From UBA5109 sp965661005 (GTDB lineage Bacteria; Pseudomonadota; Gammaproteobacteria; Pseudomonadales; Pseudohongiellaceae), in contig CBFICB010000004.1 of NCBI GenBank assembly GCA_965661005.1, forward strand, positions 180,350 through 244,349: a stretch of DNA of 64,000 nt. Reading direction: 5' to 3'. Below, piece after piece: positions 7,603-16,328 of the stretch. How positions within the stretch are numbered: the stretch's first letter is position 1; the number at the start of each line of letters is the position of its first letter. A program made the position numbers and the translations under genes. A model generated the notes under the pieces. It had not been told where the DNA came from. It did no database searches and saw nothing but the letters and a program-made list of their open reading frames with translations.

Positions 7603-8895
7603 TTAAGCCATTGGTCCGCTTTCTTGAATGCCTGTAGTGACAGCGCCAACTTTGATTGGAGCAGTCTCTTTGAAGAAAAGAGAGCATATAAACCCAAGAA
7701 TCATACCGAAGAAAGCTACCCAAAGCGGGCCAGCAAGTCCTAAATTAGGTACCACAAAACTACCAACAATTGGCCCCATACCACCACCAATGATTTCACC
7801 AAGCCCAACGACTACACCAATAGTCGCTCCGACTAATCCCTTTGGAGCTGATTCAGTAGTAATCGGACCAGTAATGAGCGCGATGTTACCGAAACAGAAC
7901 AGGGAGGTAAGGAAAAGTGGAATGAATAGGCCCATAACACCGGCACTCGCATCAAGTTGCAGGAACCAATACAAAGAGATTGCTGCTGCTGCGAAGCCCA
8001 GAATGGCAATTGGCTTTCTACCGACCTTATCGGATAGAGCTACCCAGCCAAATTGCCCAACAAAACCACCGAAGCCTACGGCTGAAGTTACTATGCCCAT
8101 TTGAGCAATAGCTAAACCAAGTACGTTTTCCAGGTAAACGGGCATGAAAGCCGCTAGAGTAAATAATCCAGCCATTGCGCCTAGTAGAGAAATAGTCGCA
8201 ATTGGCACGTTATAGCTTTTAAAGGGCTTTAAATAGCTCATTAAAAATTCACCAGCGCTAATTTCTCCAGTTTCTTTAACGATTCCACGTGCTGCAGCGC
8301 CTTGTGTATCTTCTGGCTCTTTTAGAACTTTCCATAAAAAAGCAGCCACAATAAAGCCTGGTGCCGCAATTAGAATGAAAATCATTCTCCAGCTAAATCC
8401 AGCGTTTAGTAAAGCCGCTGCAATAATTGGCGCCATAGCCAGACCCAGGAGAGAAATACCGGACTGCTGAAGTCCCTGAAGAGCTCCAAGGCGACTAGGT
8501 TTTGCCGCTGATGCGACCGCAGCAAAGGAGGTAGGTGTATAAGCACCTTCCATCACGCCAAGCAGTGTACGAATGACTATAAACATGGTCATACCAGAAG
8601 CCATACCGGTTAAACCACCCGTTAGTGAGAAGAGCACAACGGCACTAAGAATAATTTTCCTGTGCCCCCATCGGTCAGCAAGTCTGCCGAAAACGATGGC
8701 GAATATACCCCAGGCGAAAGCCGTTAAGCCGGCAAGATTACCGATGGCGCCAGGATCAAGATTAAGGTCGCCAGCGATAGTATTCCACAAAGTACCAATA
8801 ACAAATCGGTCCATACCTACTAGGCCAAACGCTAAAGTAAGAAGGAGAATAGCCTTCCACTCATAAGACGTATCCCAGTTATTGTTGTTTTGCAT
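7603..8895 (-). CDS. MFS transporter, 12 transmembrane segments
   Basis: A 430-residue inner-membrane protein with the major facilitator pattern: about 12 hydrophobic segments in two halves and the cytoplasmic loop 2-3 motif GRLADRWGHRK at about residue 70, repeated in weaker form (SDKVGRKP) in the second half. The best family feel is the ACS-like organic anion or sugar-acid symporters. The substrate cannot be read from sequence. The start ATG at 8895 has GGGGG about 9 bases upstream. It is a single-gene unit ending at the shared terminator at 7550-7582, with no catabolic neighbours to hint at a substrate. Confidence 0.8.
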   Translation of the reverse strand: MQNNNNWDTSYEWKAILLLTLAFGLVGMDRFVIGTLWNTIAGDLNLDPGAIGNLAGLTAFAWGIFAIVFGRLADRWGHRKIILSAVVLFSLTGGLTGMASGMTMFIVIRTLLGVMEGAYTPTSFAAVASAAKPSRLGALQGLQQSGISLLGLAMAPIIAAALLNAGFSWRMIFILIAAPGFIVAAFLWKVLKEPEDTQGAAARGIVKETGEISAGEFLMSYLKPFKSYNVPIATISLLGAMAGLFTLAAFMPVYLENVLGLAIAQMGIVTSAVGFGGFVGQFGWVALSDKVGRKPIAILGFAAAAISLYWFLQLDASAGVMGLFIPLFLTSLFCFGNIALITGPITTESAPKGLVGATIGVVVGLGEIIGGGMGPIVGSFVVPNLGLAGPLWVAFFGMILGFICSLFFKETAPIKVGAVTTGIQESGPMA

Positions 8896-9059
8896 TAATT
8901 CATCCCCCAGGTTGTTGATATTATATTTGCTGGCTTAGATATGCCTCTTAGAGAGCGTTCTGTCAGCGATCTTTAAACAAGCGACGATAATAAACACCAT
9001 TTATTAAAATGTCTACGCTATAGAGCTGTTAGGACGCTCTTATTAGGGAAATATTTGCT

Positions 9060-9698
9060 TTAGACAGGGGGGCGATTGAGTAAAGTTTGAATATCTTTTG
9101 AAATTCTGCTGCGGAAAAGTAAAAAATGCCAGCGTCGACCACCTAGCTGCTGCCACAATACAGCCGATCTTATGCCTGCAAGTAAGATCGCTCGAATAGT
9201 ATTGGCGATCGCGGTATTTTTTAAATATTGAGGTTTCCCTGAGACCTGGATTCGAAATGAAAGTGTGCTGATGGTTTGTTGGTAGAGACGCGCAAGCTGA
9301 TTAATGATGTCGGGGTTCTCGGCAAGCTGCATATTGGAGTCTTGATTATCCTTGTCTGTTTTTACCAGGCCGTCTGCAATTTTTTCTAGCATCCCCGATT
9401 GCTTGCGGAGTCTAACTTCCAGGTAAATTAATCCTATTAGGTAACGCATTGAATCAGGGCTTTTTAAAGAACTTTCTTTGGTGATAAAGATTTCTTCCAA
9501 GACCTGCAAGCCTAATTTTAATTTATCGACATCGCCATACACTTCAATGGTCGAACCGGGTTTGGTAATAAACAAACTTTGGAGGCTGGTGCTTAGCTTG
9601 TCTTGAGCGGCTAAACCATGCTGGGCCAGTTGATCAACCAGAAAAGCGGCTTGTGCAATACCAGCAAGTGCGAGAGTCTGTTGAAGTTTATTATCCAT
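9060..9698 (-). CDS. hflD: High-frequency lysogenisation protein HflD homologue
   Basis: A 212-residue helical protein with family residues AGIAQAAFLVDQLAQHG at the N-terminus and a RYLIGLIYLE segment mid-protein. HflD is a membrane-associated factor that in E. coli affects lambda lysogeny through CII; its cellular role is otherwise unclear. It lies directly downstream of mnmA with a 31-base gap, the conserved mnmA-hflD order of gammaproteobacteria, which strengthens the call. Confidence 0.88.
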   Translation of the reverse strand: MDNKLQQTLALAGIAQAAFLVDQLAQHGLAAQDKLSTSLQSLFITKPGSTIEVYGDVDKLKLGLQVLEEIFITKESSLKSPDSMRYLIGLIYLEVRLRKQSGMLEKIADGLVKTDKDNQDSNMQLAENPDIINQLARLYQQTISTLSFRIQVSGKPQYLKNTAIANTIRAILLAGIRSAVLWQQLGGRRWHFLLFRSRISKDIQTLLNRPPV

Positions 9699-9729
9699 AA
9701 TTTTTATTTAGCGTTATAAATATCAAGCA

Positions 9730-10818
9730 TTAGTAGGACGCTTCTATTACTCCACCGCCAAGGCAAACATCTTCAAGATATAGAACGATAAACTGTCCAG
9801 GTGTCACGCTGCGCTGGGCTTCCTCAAAAACCACGCTGTATAAATCGCCTTCTTTAGTAAGTATACATGCCTGATCCTGTTGCCGATATCGAACTTTGGC
9901 ATGGCATTGCAGTGGCAGAGTCGGTTCTAGCTGATTGATCCAGCTTATTTCGGAACATGTTAACTGTCTGGAATATAACAGGTCATTTTCGTTTCCCTGA
10001 ACAACAACAAGCACATTTCTTGTCAGATCTTTTTTGGCGACATACCAGGGGGCTTCTTTATGATCTTTTAAGCCGCCGATACCTAGTCCCTGTCGTTGGC
10101 CTAATGTGTGATACATCAAGCCTTTATGTTGGCCAAGGACATTGCCATCAGCATCCTCAATATTGCCAGGTTGAACTGGCAGGTAGGTTTCAAGAAAGTC
10201 ATTAAAACGTCGCTCACCGATAAAGCAAATACCCGTGCTGTCTTTTTTGTCATGTGTCAGCAAATCATGCTTTTCAGCAAGTGCACGAACCTCTGGTTTT
10301 TCCAGTTCTCCAACGGGGAACAAGGTCCGGGCCAGTTGTTCCTCTTTCACTGCACACAAAAAATAACTCTGATCCTTATTGTTATCGAGTCCTTTGAGTA
10401 GATAGGTAGTGTCACTGACTTGTTTTTTTCTGACATAGTGCCCTGTTGCAATAAGATCTGCTCCAAGTTGCATGGCATAATCCAGAAAAGCTTTAAATTT
10501 AATTTCTCGATTACACAACACATCAGGGTTTGGTGTTCGTCCCGCTTGATATTCGTGTAAGAAATGCTCGAATACATTGTCCCAATATTCCGCCGCAAAA
10601 TTAGCATTATGTAATGTTATGCCGAGTTTATTGCACACGGCGAGTGCATCAGCCAGGTCTTCCTTGGCAGTGCAATATTCTGTGCCATCATCTTCTTCCC
10701 AGTTTTTCATGAACAGCCCTTCCACTTGATAACCTTGCTCAAGCAATAAAAGGGCGGCTACCGAAGAATCGACTCCTCCGGACATGCCAACAATCACTTT
10801 TTGGTCTGAGTTTTTCAT
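9730..10818 (-). CDS. mnmA: tRNA-specific 2-thiouridylase
   Basis: A 362-residue enzyme that makes 2-thiouridine at wobble position 34 of tRNA-Lys, Glu and Gln. The PP-loop SGGVDSSVAALLL is at residues about 14-26. The two catalytic cysteines lie in the NPDVLCNREIKF and GICFIGERRF segments, and the C-terminal beta-barrel is complete. The gene overlaps nudJ by 4 bases (start inside the nudJ stop region) and is followed by hflD, giving the standard nudJ-mnmA-hflD operon. Confidence 0.95.
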   Translation of the reverse strand: MKNSDQKVIVGMSGGVDSSVAALLLLEQGYQVEGLFMKNWEEDDGTEYCTAKEDLADALAVCNKLGITLHNANFAAEYWDNVFEHFLHEYQAGRTPNPDVLCNREIKFKAFLDYAMQLGADLIATGHYVRKKQVSDTTYLLKGLDNNKDQSYFLCAVKEEQLARTLFPVGELEKPEVRALAEKHDLLTHDKKDSTGICFIGERRFNDFLETYLPVQPGNIEDADGNVLGQHKGLMYHTLGQRQGLGIGGLKDHKEAPWYVAKKDLTRNVLVVVQGNENDLLYSRQLTCSEISWINQLEPTLPLQCHAKVRYRQQDQACILTKEGDLYSVVFEEAQRSVTPGQFIVLYLEDVCLGGGVIEASY

Positions 10819-11267
10819 GAGGTGAGGTGGTGATAAATCAACGACAGGGGAAAACGCTGGCCAGCTAAATAGTCTTGCAGGACCTTACCAACGATGGGAC
10901 TTCGAGCTTTAAAGTCAAACGCCAGAATTTCCTTGGCGCTTAACCAGTGAGCCGCAATAATATCTGTATCCAGGGGTCGCTCGGAATAATGCCTGATGGG
11001 TGAGGCAATAAAACAATGCCTGATATAAGTTATACCATTATGCGGGGAATAATATTGATAGGTGCCAAGAAAAGCATTGAGTTCAACTTCCCAGCCAGTT
11101 TCTTCCAGCGTTTCTCGCAGCGCGGCCTCATATAAGGTCTCATTTTCATCCAGATGACCTGCCGGTTGATTAAATACAGTTTGACCCTGGTCTTTTTCTT
11201 CGACCATCAGGAAACGACCATTGTCCTCTACAATGCATGCGACTGTTGTATGTGGGTGCCAATTCAT
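10815..11267 (-). CDS. nudJ: Nudix phosphohydrolase NudJ-like
   Basis: A 150-residue Nudix hydrolase. The Nudix box G-x5-E-x7-RE-x2-EE-x-G is present, reading GHLDENETLYEAALRETLEE and then TG (about residues 37-58). NudJ proteins hydrolyse the HMP pyrophosphate thiamine precursor and nucleoside di- and triphosphates. Operon position directly upstream of mnmA with a 4-base overlap matches the E. coli nudJ-mnmA order and supports this subfamily over a generic MutT call. Confidence 0.85.
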   Translation of the reverse strand: MNWHPHTTVACIVEDNGRFLMVEEKDQGQTVFNQPAGHLDENETLYEAALRETLEETGWEVELNAFLGTYQYYSPHNGITYIRHCFIASPIRHYSERPLDTDIIAAHWLSAKEILAFDFKARSPIVGKVLQDYLAGQRFPLSLIYHHLTS

Positions 11268-11371
11268 AAGCGAGGCATCCTACCCGAAATTGGGGGCTAC
11301 ATAAACGTTAAACTAATGCGATAATCGTTTCTTTAATGAACAAATAACAGTAAACAGGCGAATTCAGCAAA

Positions 11372-11857
11372 ATGAGTGATCTGACACATCTAGATTCGAA
11401 GGGCCGAGCGCAAATGGTCGATGTAGGCGCAAAGGAGATAAGCCAGCGTATTGCAACAGCTGAAGCCTTTGTGCAGATGAAGGCTGAAACCCTGGCAATG
11501 ATTACAGCAGGTAAACATAAGAAAGGTGACGTGTTTGCGGTGGCACGTATTGCAGGTATTCAGGCAGCTAAGAAATGTCCTGAATTAATTCCTTTGTGTC
11601 ATCCACTTATGTTGAGCTCAGTGAATGTCGATTTAGAGGCGGATGCAGCCAATAGCCAGGTAAAAATAAGCGCAACATGCAAACTGGCCGGACAAACCGG
11701 TGTCGAAATGGAAGCTTTGACGGCCGCATCCGTTGCAGCATTAACGATTTATGATATGTGCAAAGCAGTTGATAAAGGCATGACCATTTCCCAAATACAA
11801 TTAATAGAAAAATCAGGTGGGAAGTCAGGCCATTGGAGCCGAGAGCAGGAAAAGTAA
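11372..11857 (+). CDS. moaC: Cyclic pyranopterin monophosphate synthase MoaC
   Basis: A 161-residue protein that, with MoaA, converts GTP to cyclic pyranopterin in molybdenum cofactor synthesis. Typical residues are THLDSKGRAQMVDV at the start, AAKKCPELIPLCHPL (active-site His/Cys region, about residues 65-79) and GVEMEALTAASVAALTIYDMCK. It is the first of moaC-moaD-moaE. The cofactor made here would serve molybdenum enzymes such as the hydroxylase at 22.6-26.6 kb. moaA and moaB are not in the window. Confidence 0.95.
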   Translation: MSDLTHLDSKGRAQMVDVGAKEISQRIATAEAFVQMKAETLAMITAGKHKKGDVFAVARIAGIQAAKKCPELIPLCHPLMLSSVNVDLEADAANSQVKISATCKLAGQTGVEMEALTAASVAALTIYDMCKAVDKGMTISQIQLIEKSGGKSGHWSREQEK

Positions 11858-11871
11858 GAGGAGAACAAACA

Positions 11872-12126
11872 ATGGCAACTGTTCATTATTTTGCCAGCAT
11901 ACGGGAAAAGCTGGACTTGTCTTCTGAGGAGCTTGAGTTACCAGCTCAGGTTAATACTGTTAATGCTCTCGTAGCTTTGCTGATTGAGCGTCATGGTAGT
12001 ACTTGGGAAACCGCGTTAGAAAAGTCTTCTGTTCTGGTAGCCGTCAATCACTCAGTTGCCAGTTTTACTTCTAGTATCAAGAACAGCGATGAAATAGCTT
12101 TTTTTCCACCCGTTACAGGTGGCTAG
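11872..12126 (+). CDS. moaD: Molybdopterin synthase sulfur carrier subunit MoaD
   Basis: An 84-residue ubiquitin-like protein ending in VTGG, the diglycine tail that is thiocarboxylated and donates sulfur to make the molybdopterin dithiolene. The start at 11872 is chosen because AAGAGGAG lies about 8 bases upstream and the protein then begins MATVHYFASIREKL, as in the family; an earlier in-frame ATG at 11833 would lie inside moaC. The gene is 14 bases downstream of moaC, clearly one transcript. Confidence 0.93.
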   Translation: MATVHYFASIREKLDLSSEELELPAQVNTVNALVALLIERHGSTWETALEKSSVLVAVNHSVASFTSSIKNSDEIAFFPPVTGG

Positions 12127-12161
12127 GCGGCTAACAAATATACGGTAAAAATGAGTCAGTA

Positions 12162-12650
12162 ATGCGTTCACTAAAAATATCCATTCAGCAGCAAGACTTC
12201 AGTATTGAAGATGAATGTGCTGAGATAAGAGCAGGGCATAAGGATATAGGTGCACTGGCAACTTTTACTGGTTTGGTCAGAGAGATGAATGATGAAAATT
12301 CCTCACAGCAGAGCGTTTCCTCTCTATTTCTTGAACATTACCCGAGTATGACCGAAAAAAATCTGCAAGATATTGCAGAAGAAGCTGATCAACGCTGGCC
12401 CTTACTTGATGTTGTTATCATTCATCGTATCGGGGAATTAAAAGTAACAGAACAAATTGTTTTTGTCGGTGTGAGCAGCATGCATCGTGAAGCAGCTTTT
12501 GCAGCCTGCGCTTTTATAATGGATTATCTAAAAACAAAAGCGGCCTTTTGGAAAAAGAGTAAGACTGAGGATAACGGACATTGGGTCGAGGCAAAAAAAT
12601 CTGATGTAAAAGCGACTGAAAAGTGGGCAGATACTAAACAGAAGCGCTAG
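12162..12650 (+). CDS. moaE: Molybdopterin synthase catalytic subunit MoaE
   Basis: A 162-residue protein that forms the heterotetramer with MoaD. It contains GALATFTGLVRE near residue 30, LEHYPSMTEK, the HRIGELKV strand, and AAFAACAFIMDYLKTKAAFWKKS with the catalytic lysines, all typical of MoaE. It lies 35 bases after moaD, closing a moaCDE operon. The end runs into prfB with only 30 bases between. Confidence 0.95.
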   Translation: MRSLKISIQQQDFSIEDECAEIRAGHKDIGALATFTGLVREMNDENSSQQSVSSLFLEHYPSMTEKNLQDIAEEADQRWPLLDVVIIHRIGELKVTEQIVFVGVSSMHREAAFAACAFIMDYLKTKAAFWKKSKTEDNGHWVEAKKSDVKATEKWADTKQKR

Positions 12651-12680
12651 AATACGCGCTTTTTTCCAAGGAAGTTTAAA

Positions 12681-13779
12681 ATGCTTGAAGTAAATAGCTT
12701 GTTGCAGCAAATAAAAGATAATCTGGAACGTATTACTGTTCTCAGGGGGTATCTTTGACTTCGAGCAAAAACAAGAGCGCTTAAGCGAAGTAGAGCTCGA
12801 ATTAGGCGAGTCTGCGGTCTGGGATAAGCCTGAGTATGCACAGGAACTAGGCAAAGAACGAGCGAGTCTACAGGCGGTGGTCCAAACCATACTTGAGCTC
12901 GAACAAAGCTATGCGGACATAGAAAGCATTATTGAGCTGGCCAAGGAAGAAGAAGATAAAGAATTGCTTGACGAAGCTTTATTGGATTTAAAGAAGGCCG
13001 AAAAATCTCTGGAGCAACTGGAAAAACGCCGCATGTTTTCCGGTGAAATGGACCCCAACAATGCTTATCTGGATATACAAGCAGGTTCCGGTGGCACTGA
13101 AGCTCAGGACTGGGCAGAAATGATTATGCGCATGTACCTGCGCTGGGGCGAGCAAAAAGGTTTCAAAACCGAATTGGTCGAATCAACACCGGGAGAAGGG
13201 GCCGGGATTAAAGGTGCGACGCTCTATTTTGAAGGAGAGTTTGCCTTTGGCTGGCTACGCACTGAAACGGGAGTACATCGTCTAGTCAGAAAATCGCCTT
13301 TTGACTCAGGAAATCGTCGTCATACCTCTTTTGCCTCAGTGTTTGTTTCACCGGAGATAGATGATGATATTGATATTGATCTGGATATGAGCCAGGTAAG
13401 AGTTGATACTTATCGCTCAAGTGGTGCTGGTGGTCAGCACGTTAATACCACTGACTCTGCTGTACGCTTGACTCATGAGCCCAGCGGTATTGTTGTGCAG
13501 TGTCAGAATCAACGCTCTCAGCATAAAAATAAAGAAACAGCGATCAAACAGTTAAAAGCTAAACTTTACGAAATGGAAATGCTGAAGAAACGTGAAAGTT
13601 TGCAAGCAGTAGAAGATACCAAAGCCGATATTGGCTGGGGCAGCCAGATAAGGTCCTATGTATTGGACGCTTCAAGAATTAAAGATTTACGTACCAATGT
13701 AGAAACATCCAATCCCGGCGCAGTATTGGATGGCGATCTAGACCAGTTTATGGAAGCCAGCTTAAAAATGGGTTTATAA
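12681..13779 (+). CDS. prfB: Peptide chain release factor 2, with programmed +1 frameshift
   Basis: RF2 recognises UGA and UAA stops. The coding sequence is join(12681..12755,12757..13779). The first 25 codons end at CTT followed by an in-frame TGA (12756-12758), and reading must slip +1 to continue, giving 365 residues, the same length as E. coli RF2. The codon-recognition tripeptide SPF (RKSPFDSGN) and the hydrolytic GGQ (SSGAGGQHVN) are intact. A downstream-only reading from 12877 would lack the N-terminal domain. prfB is followed by lysS, a widely conserved pair. Confidence 0.96.
12744..12759 (+). promoter_or_regulatory. prfB autoregulatory +1 frameshift signal
   Basis: A Shine-Dalgarno-like AGGGGG (12744-12749) is followed after three bases by the slippery CTT TGA C (12753-12759), the classical arrangement. 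When RF2 is scarce the ribosome pauses on UGA and shifts +1, so RF2 level controls its own synthesis. Confidence 0.95.
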
Positions 13780-13836
13780 GCTAGGGTAAATTAAGTTAAT
13801 AGCAATGAAACTAAACAAAGCACTGAGAAGTTAATA

Positions 13837-15336
13837 ATGAGTGATAACGATACGAACGAAAATACGCTAGATGAAAACAAACTAATCCATCAGCGTCGTG
13901 AAAAACTAAAAGAAATACGACAGCAGGGAATCGCTTTTCCTAATGATTTTCGTCGTACGGCTTTTGCGAACGATTTGCACGCGAGCTATGACGGACAAAG
14001 TAAAGAGGCTATAGAAGAAACTCATACTGTCGTCAGTGTTGCGGGTAGAGTAATTCGTATGCGTGGACCCTTTATGGTATTGCTTGATGGCAGTGGTCAA
14101 ATCCAGCTCTATTTGAATTTTAAAGGCTTTGATGAAGATAAAAATAAAGAAATTAAGAGCTGGGACCTTGGCGATATAGTGGCAGCGACAGGTGAGGTGT
14201 TTAAAACAGGTAAGGGTGAATTATCTATTCGGGTCAGTGAAATTCGTCTATTGACTAAATCCTTAAGACCGCTTCCAGATAAGCATAAAGGCTTGAGTGA
14301 TACTGAAGTGCGCTATCGTCAACGTTATGTTGATTTAATTGCTAATGAAGAAGTAAGAGAAACTTTTATTGTACGTTCAAAAATCATCAATGCCATCAGA
14401 CGCTTTATGGATGCGGATGATTTCATGGAAGTGGAAACTCCAATGTTGCAGATGATCCCGGGTGGTGCAACTGCTCGACCCTTTGTGACTTATCACAATG
14501 CCCTGGATCAGGATATGTATTTGCGTATAGCGCCGGAGTTATATCTTAAAAGATTGGTGGTAGGTGGATTTGAAAGAGTCTACGAAATTAACAGGAATTT
14601 TCGTAATGAAGGTTTATCAACCCGGCATAATCCAGAATTCACCATGCTGGAATTTTATCAGGCTTATACGGACTACCATCATCTCATGGATTTCACAGAA
14701 AAAATGCTACGTTATATAGCTGAACAAGTAATAGGTGAAACCACAATACATTATCAAAATATTTCTCTGGATTTCTCCAAGCCCTTTGCCAGAATGACAG
14801 TCTTAGAAGCTATCCTGAATAATCTGGATAGCGTGACAGAAAATCAATTGACTGATATGGCAAGCCTTAAAAAACTGGCAGAATCATTTGGCATAACAGT
14901 CAAGCAAACCTGGGGCCCGGGAAAAATACAAATGGAAATATTTGAAGAAAAAGTTGAACACCTTTTGCAGCAGCCAACTTTTATTACTGAATACCCAACC
15001 GAAGTTTCACCTTTGGCTCGATGTAACGATTCTAAGCCCGAGGTCACAGACCGTTTTGAATTGTTTATTGCTGGCAGGGAAATTGCGAATGGCTTTTCTG
15101 AGTTAAATGATCCTGAAGATCAAGCCAAACGTTTTCAGGCTCAAGTTGCTGAAAAAGATGCAGGTGATGTTGAGGCTATGCACTTCGACAGCGATTATAT
15201 TACTGCGCTTGAATATGGTTTGCCTCCTGCAGCAGGAGAGGGTATAGGTATTGATCGCTTAGTAATGTTGTATACAGATTCTCCATCTATTCGCGATGTG
15301 CTTTTGTTTCCGCATATGCGCCCTCAACATGGCTGA
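13837..15336 (+). CDS. lysS: Lysyl-tRNA synthetase (class II)
   Basis: A 499-residue class IIb synthetase charging tRNA-Lys. It has an N-terminal OB-fold anticodon domain (about 60-150), motif 2 in the FRNEGLSTRHNPEFTMLEFY region, and motif 3 near the C-terminus (GLPPAAGEGIGIDRLVM). The length matches E. coli LysS. It follows prfB by 57 bases, a conserved neighbour pair, and overlaps the ung start by 8 bases. Confidence 0.96.
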   Translation: MSDNDTNENTLDENKLIHQRREKLKEIRQQGIAFPNDFRRTAFANDLHASYDGQSKEAIEETHTVVSVAGRVIRMRGPFMVLLDGSGQIQLYLNFKGFDEDKNKEIKSWDLGDIVAATGEVFKTGKGELSIRVSEIRLLTKSLRPLPDKHKGLSDTEVRYRQRYVDLIANEEVRETFIVRSKIINAIRRFMDADDFMEVETPMLQMIPGGATARPFVTYHNALDQDMYLRIAPELYLKRLVVGGFERVYEINRNFRNEGLSTRHNPEFTMLEFYQAYTDYHHLMDFTEKMLRYIAEQVIGETTIHYQNISLDFSKPFARMTVLEAILNNLDSVTENQLTDMASLKKLAESFGITVKQTWGPGKIQMEIFEEKVEHLLQQPTFITEYPTEVSPLARCNDSKPEVTDRFELFIAGREIANGFSELNDPEDQAKRFQAQVAEKDAGDVEAMHFDSDYITALEYGLPPAAGEGIGIDRLVMLYTDSPSIRDVLLFPHMRPQHG

Positions 15337-16066
15337 AAATGAAGCACAAATAAATCCTACTGAGCAGCAAACTCAAAACAAGATACAACTGGAAGAGTCC
15401 TGGTTAGCTGAACTTGCAAGTGAGTTTGATCAGGCTTATATGCAAAAACTAAAAGCGTTTCTGCAGCATGAAAAAGCAGCACATAAGCAAATCTATCCGC
15501 CGGGTAAATTAATTTTCAATGCTCTTAATGTTACGCCTCTAGACAAGGTTAAGGTCGTTATATTGGGTCAGGATCCTTATCATGGGCCTAATCAAGCACA
15601 TGGGCTATGTTTTTCTGTATTGCCCGGTGTCAAAATCCCTCCATCTTTAGTCAATATATACAAGGAACTTTCTGCTGATCTGGCAATAAATCCGGCTCAG
15701 CATGGTTGTTTAACTCATTGGGCAGAGCAAGGGGTGCTCTTACTTAATTCTGTTCTTACGGTTGAAGAAGCTCGCGCTGCTTCTCATCAGGGTAAAGGCT
15801 GGGAGCGCTTTACCGACAAAGTTATTAGTATTCTGAATGAAAAGAAAACAGCTCTGGTTTTTTTGCTTTGGGGTAGTTACGCACAAAAAAAAGGAGAATT
15901 TATTGATAGGAAAAAGCACTTGGTGCTGCAATCTGCGCATCCTTCACCGTTATCTGCGCATCGGGGTTTCCTGGGAAACAAACATTTCTCCCAGACCAAT
16001 AATTATTTGCAAGAACAGGGTAAGACAATAATTGATTGGCAGCTTCCGGTTTTGGATAAATTTTAA
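15329..16066 (+). CDS. ung: Uracil-DNA glycosylase (family 1)
   Basis: A 245-residue enzyme removing uracil from DNA. The water-activating motif GQDPYHGPNQAHGL and the leucine-loop motif HPSPLSAHRGF are both present. I start it at the ATG at 15329, which lies inside the last codons of lysS; an upstream ATG at 15296 would overlap lysS further and add unrelated residues. An N-terminal extension of about 20 residues relative to E. coli is present. A short stem (CTGCTTT/AAAGCAG, 16070-16087) follows but lacks an immediate T tract, so termination there is doubtful. Confidence 0.94.
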   Translation: MAENEAQINPTEQQTQNKIQLEESWLAELASEFDQAYMQKLKAFLQHEKAAHKQIYPPGKLIFNALNVTPLDKVKVVILGQDPYHGPNQAHGLCFSVLPGVKIPPSLVNIYKELSADLAINPAQHGCLTHWAEQGVLLLNSVLTVEEARAASHQGKGWERFTDKVISILNEKKTALVFLLWGSYAQKKGEFIDRKKHLVLQSAHPSPLSAHRGFLGNKHFSQTNNYLQEQGKTIIDWQLPVLDKF

Positions 16067-16328
16067 AATCTGCTTTGGCAAAAGCAGGTGGTAAAAAAAG
16101 TTTTTTATTGTTCACTTCTTTAATTTTTATAAATGCTTTTTTGATAGTGCGATATGGAAAAGATAGATCATCAAAAGTTTTTGATATTTAAGTGATAGGA
16201 AAAGCCTTACATAAAAAATATGGGCTTCCGGCAGCTTGGCGATATAGGATATCTATTTCTGCCTTTCTCTTTAATTCATAGGCATAACTCGTAGATAAAA
16301 CAACACACTAATATGCCAGGTAATATTA

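Noticed and set aside
11268..11371. Moco riboswitch upstream of moaC
   Set aside because: Only about 100 bases separate nudJ and moaC, and I could not find the required long stem arrangement.
16067..16110. Strong terminator after ung
   Set aside because: The CTGCTTT/AAAGCAG stem is real but is not followed directly by a T tract on either strand.
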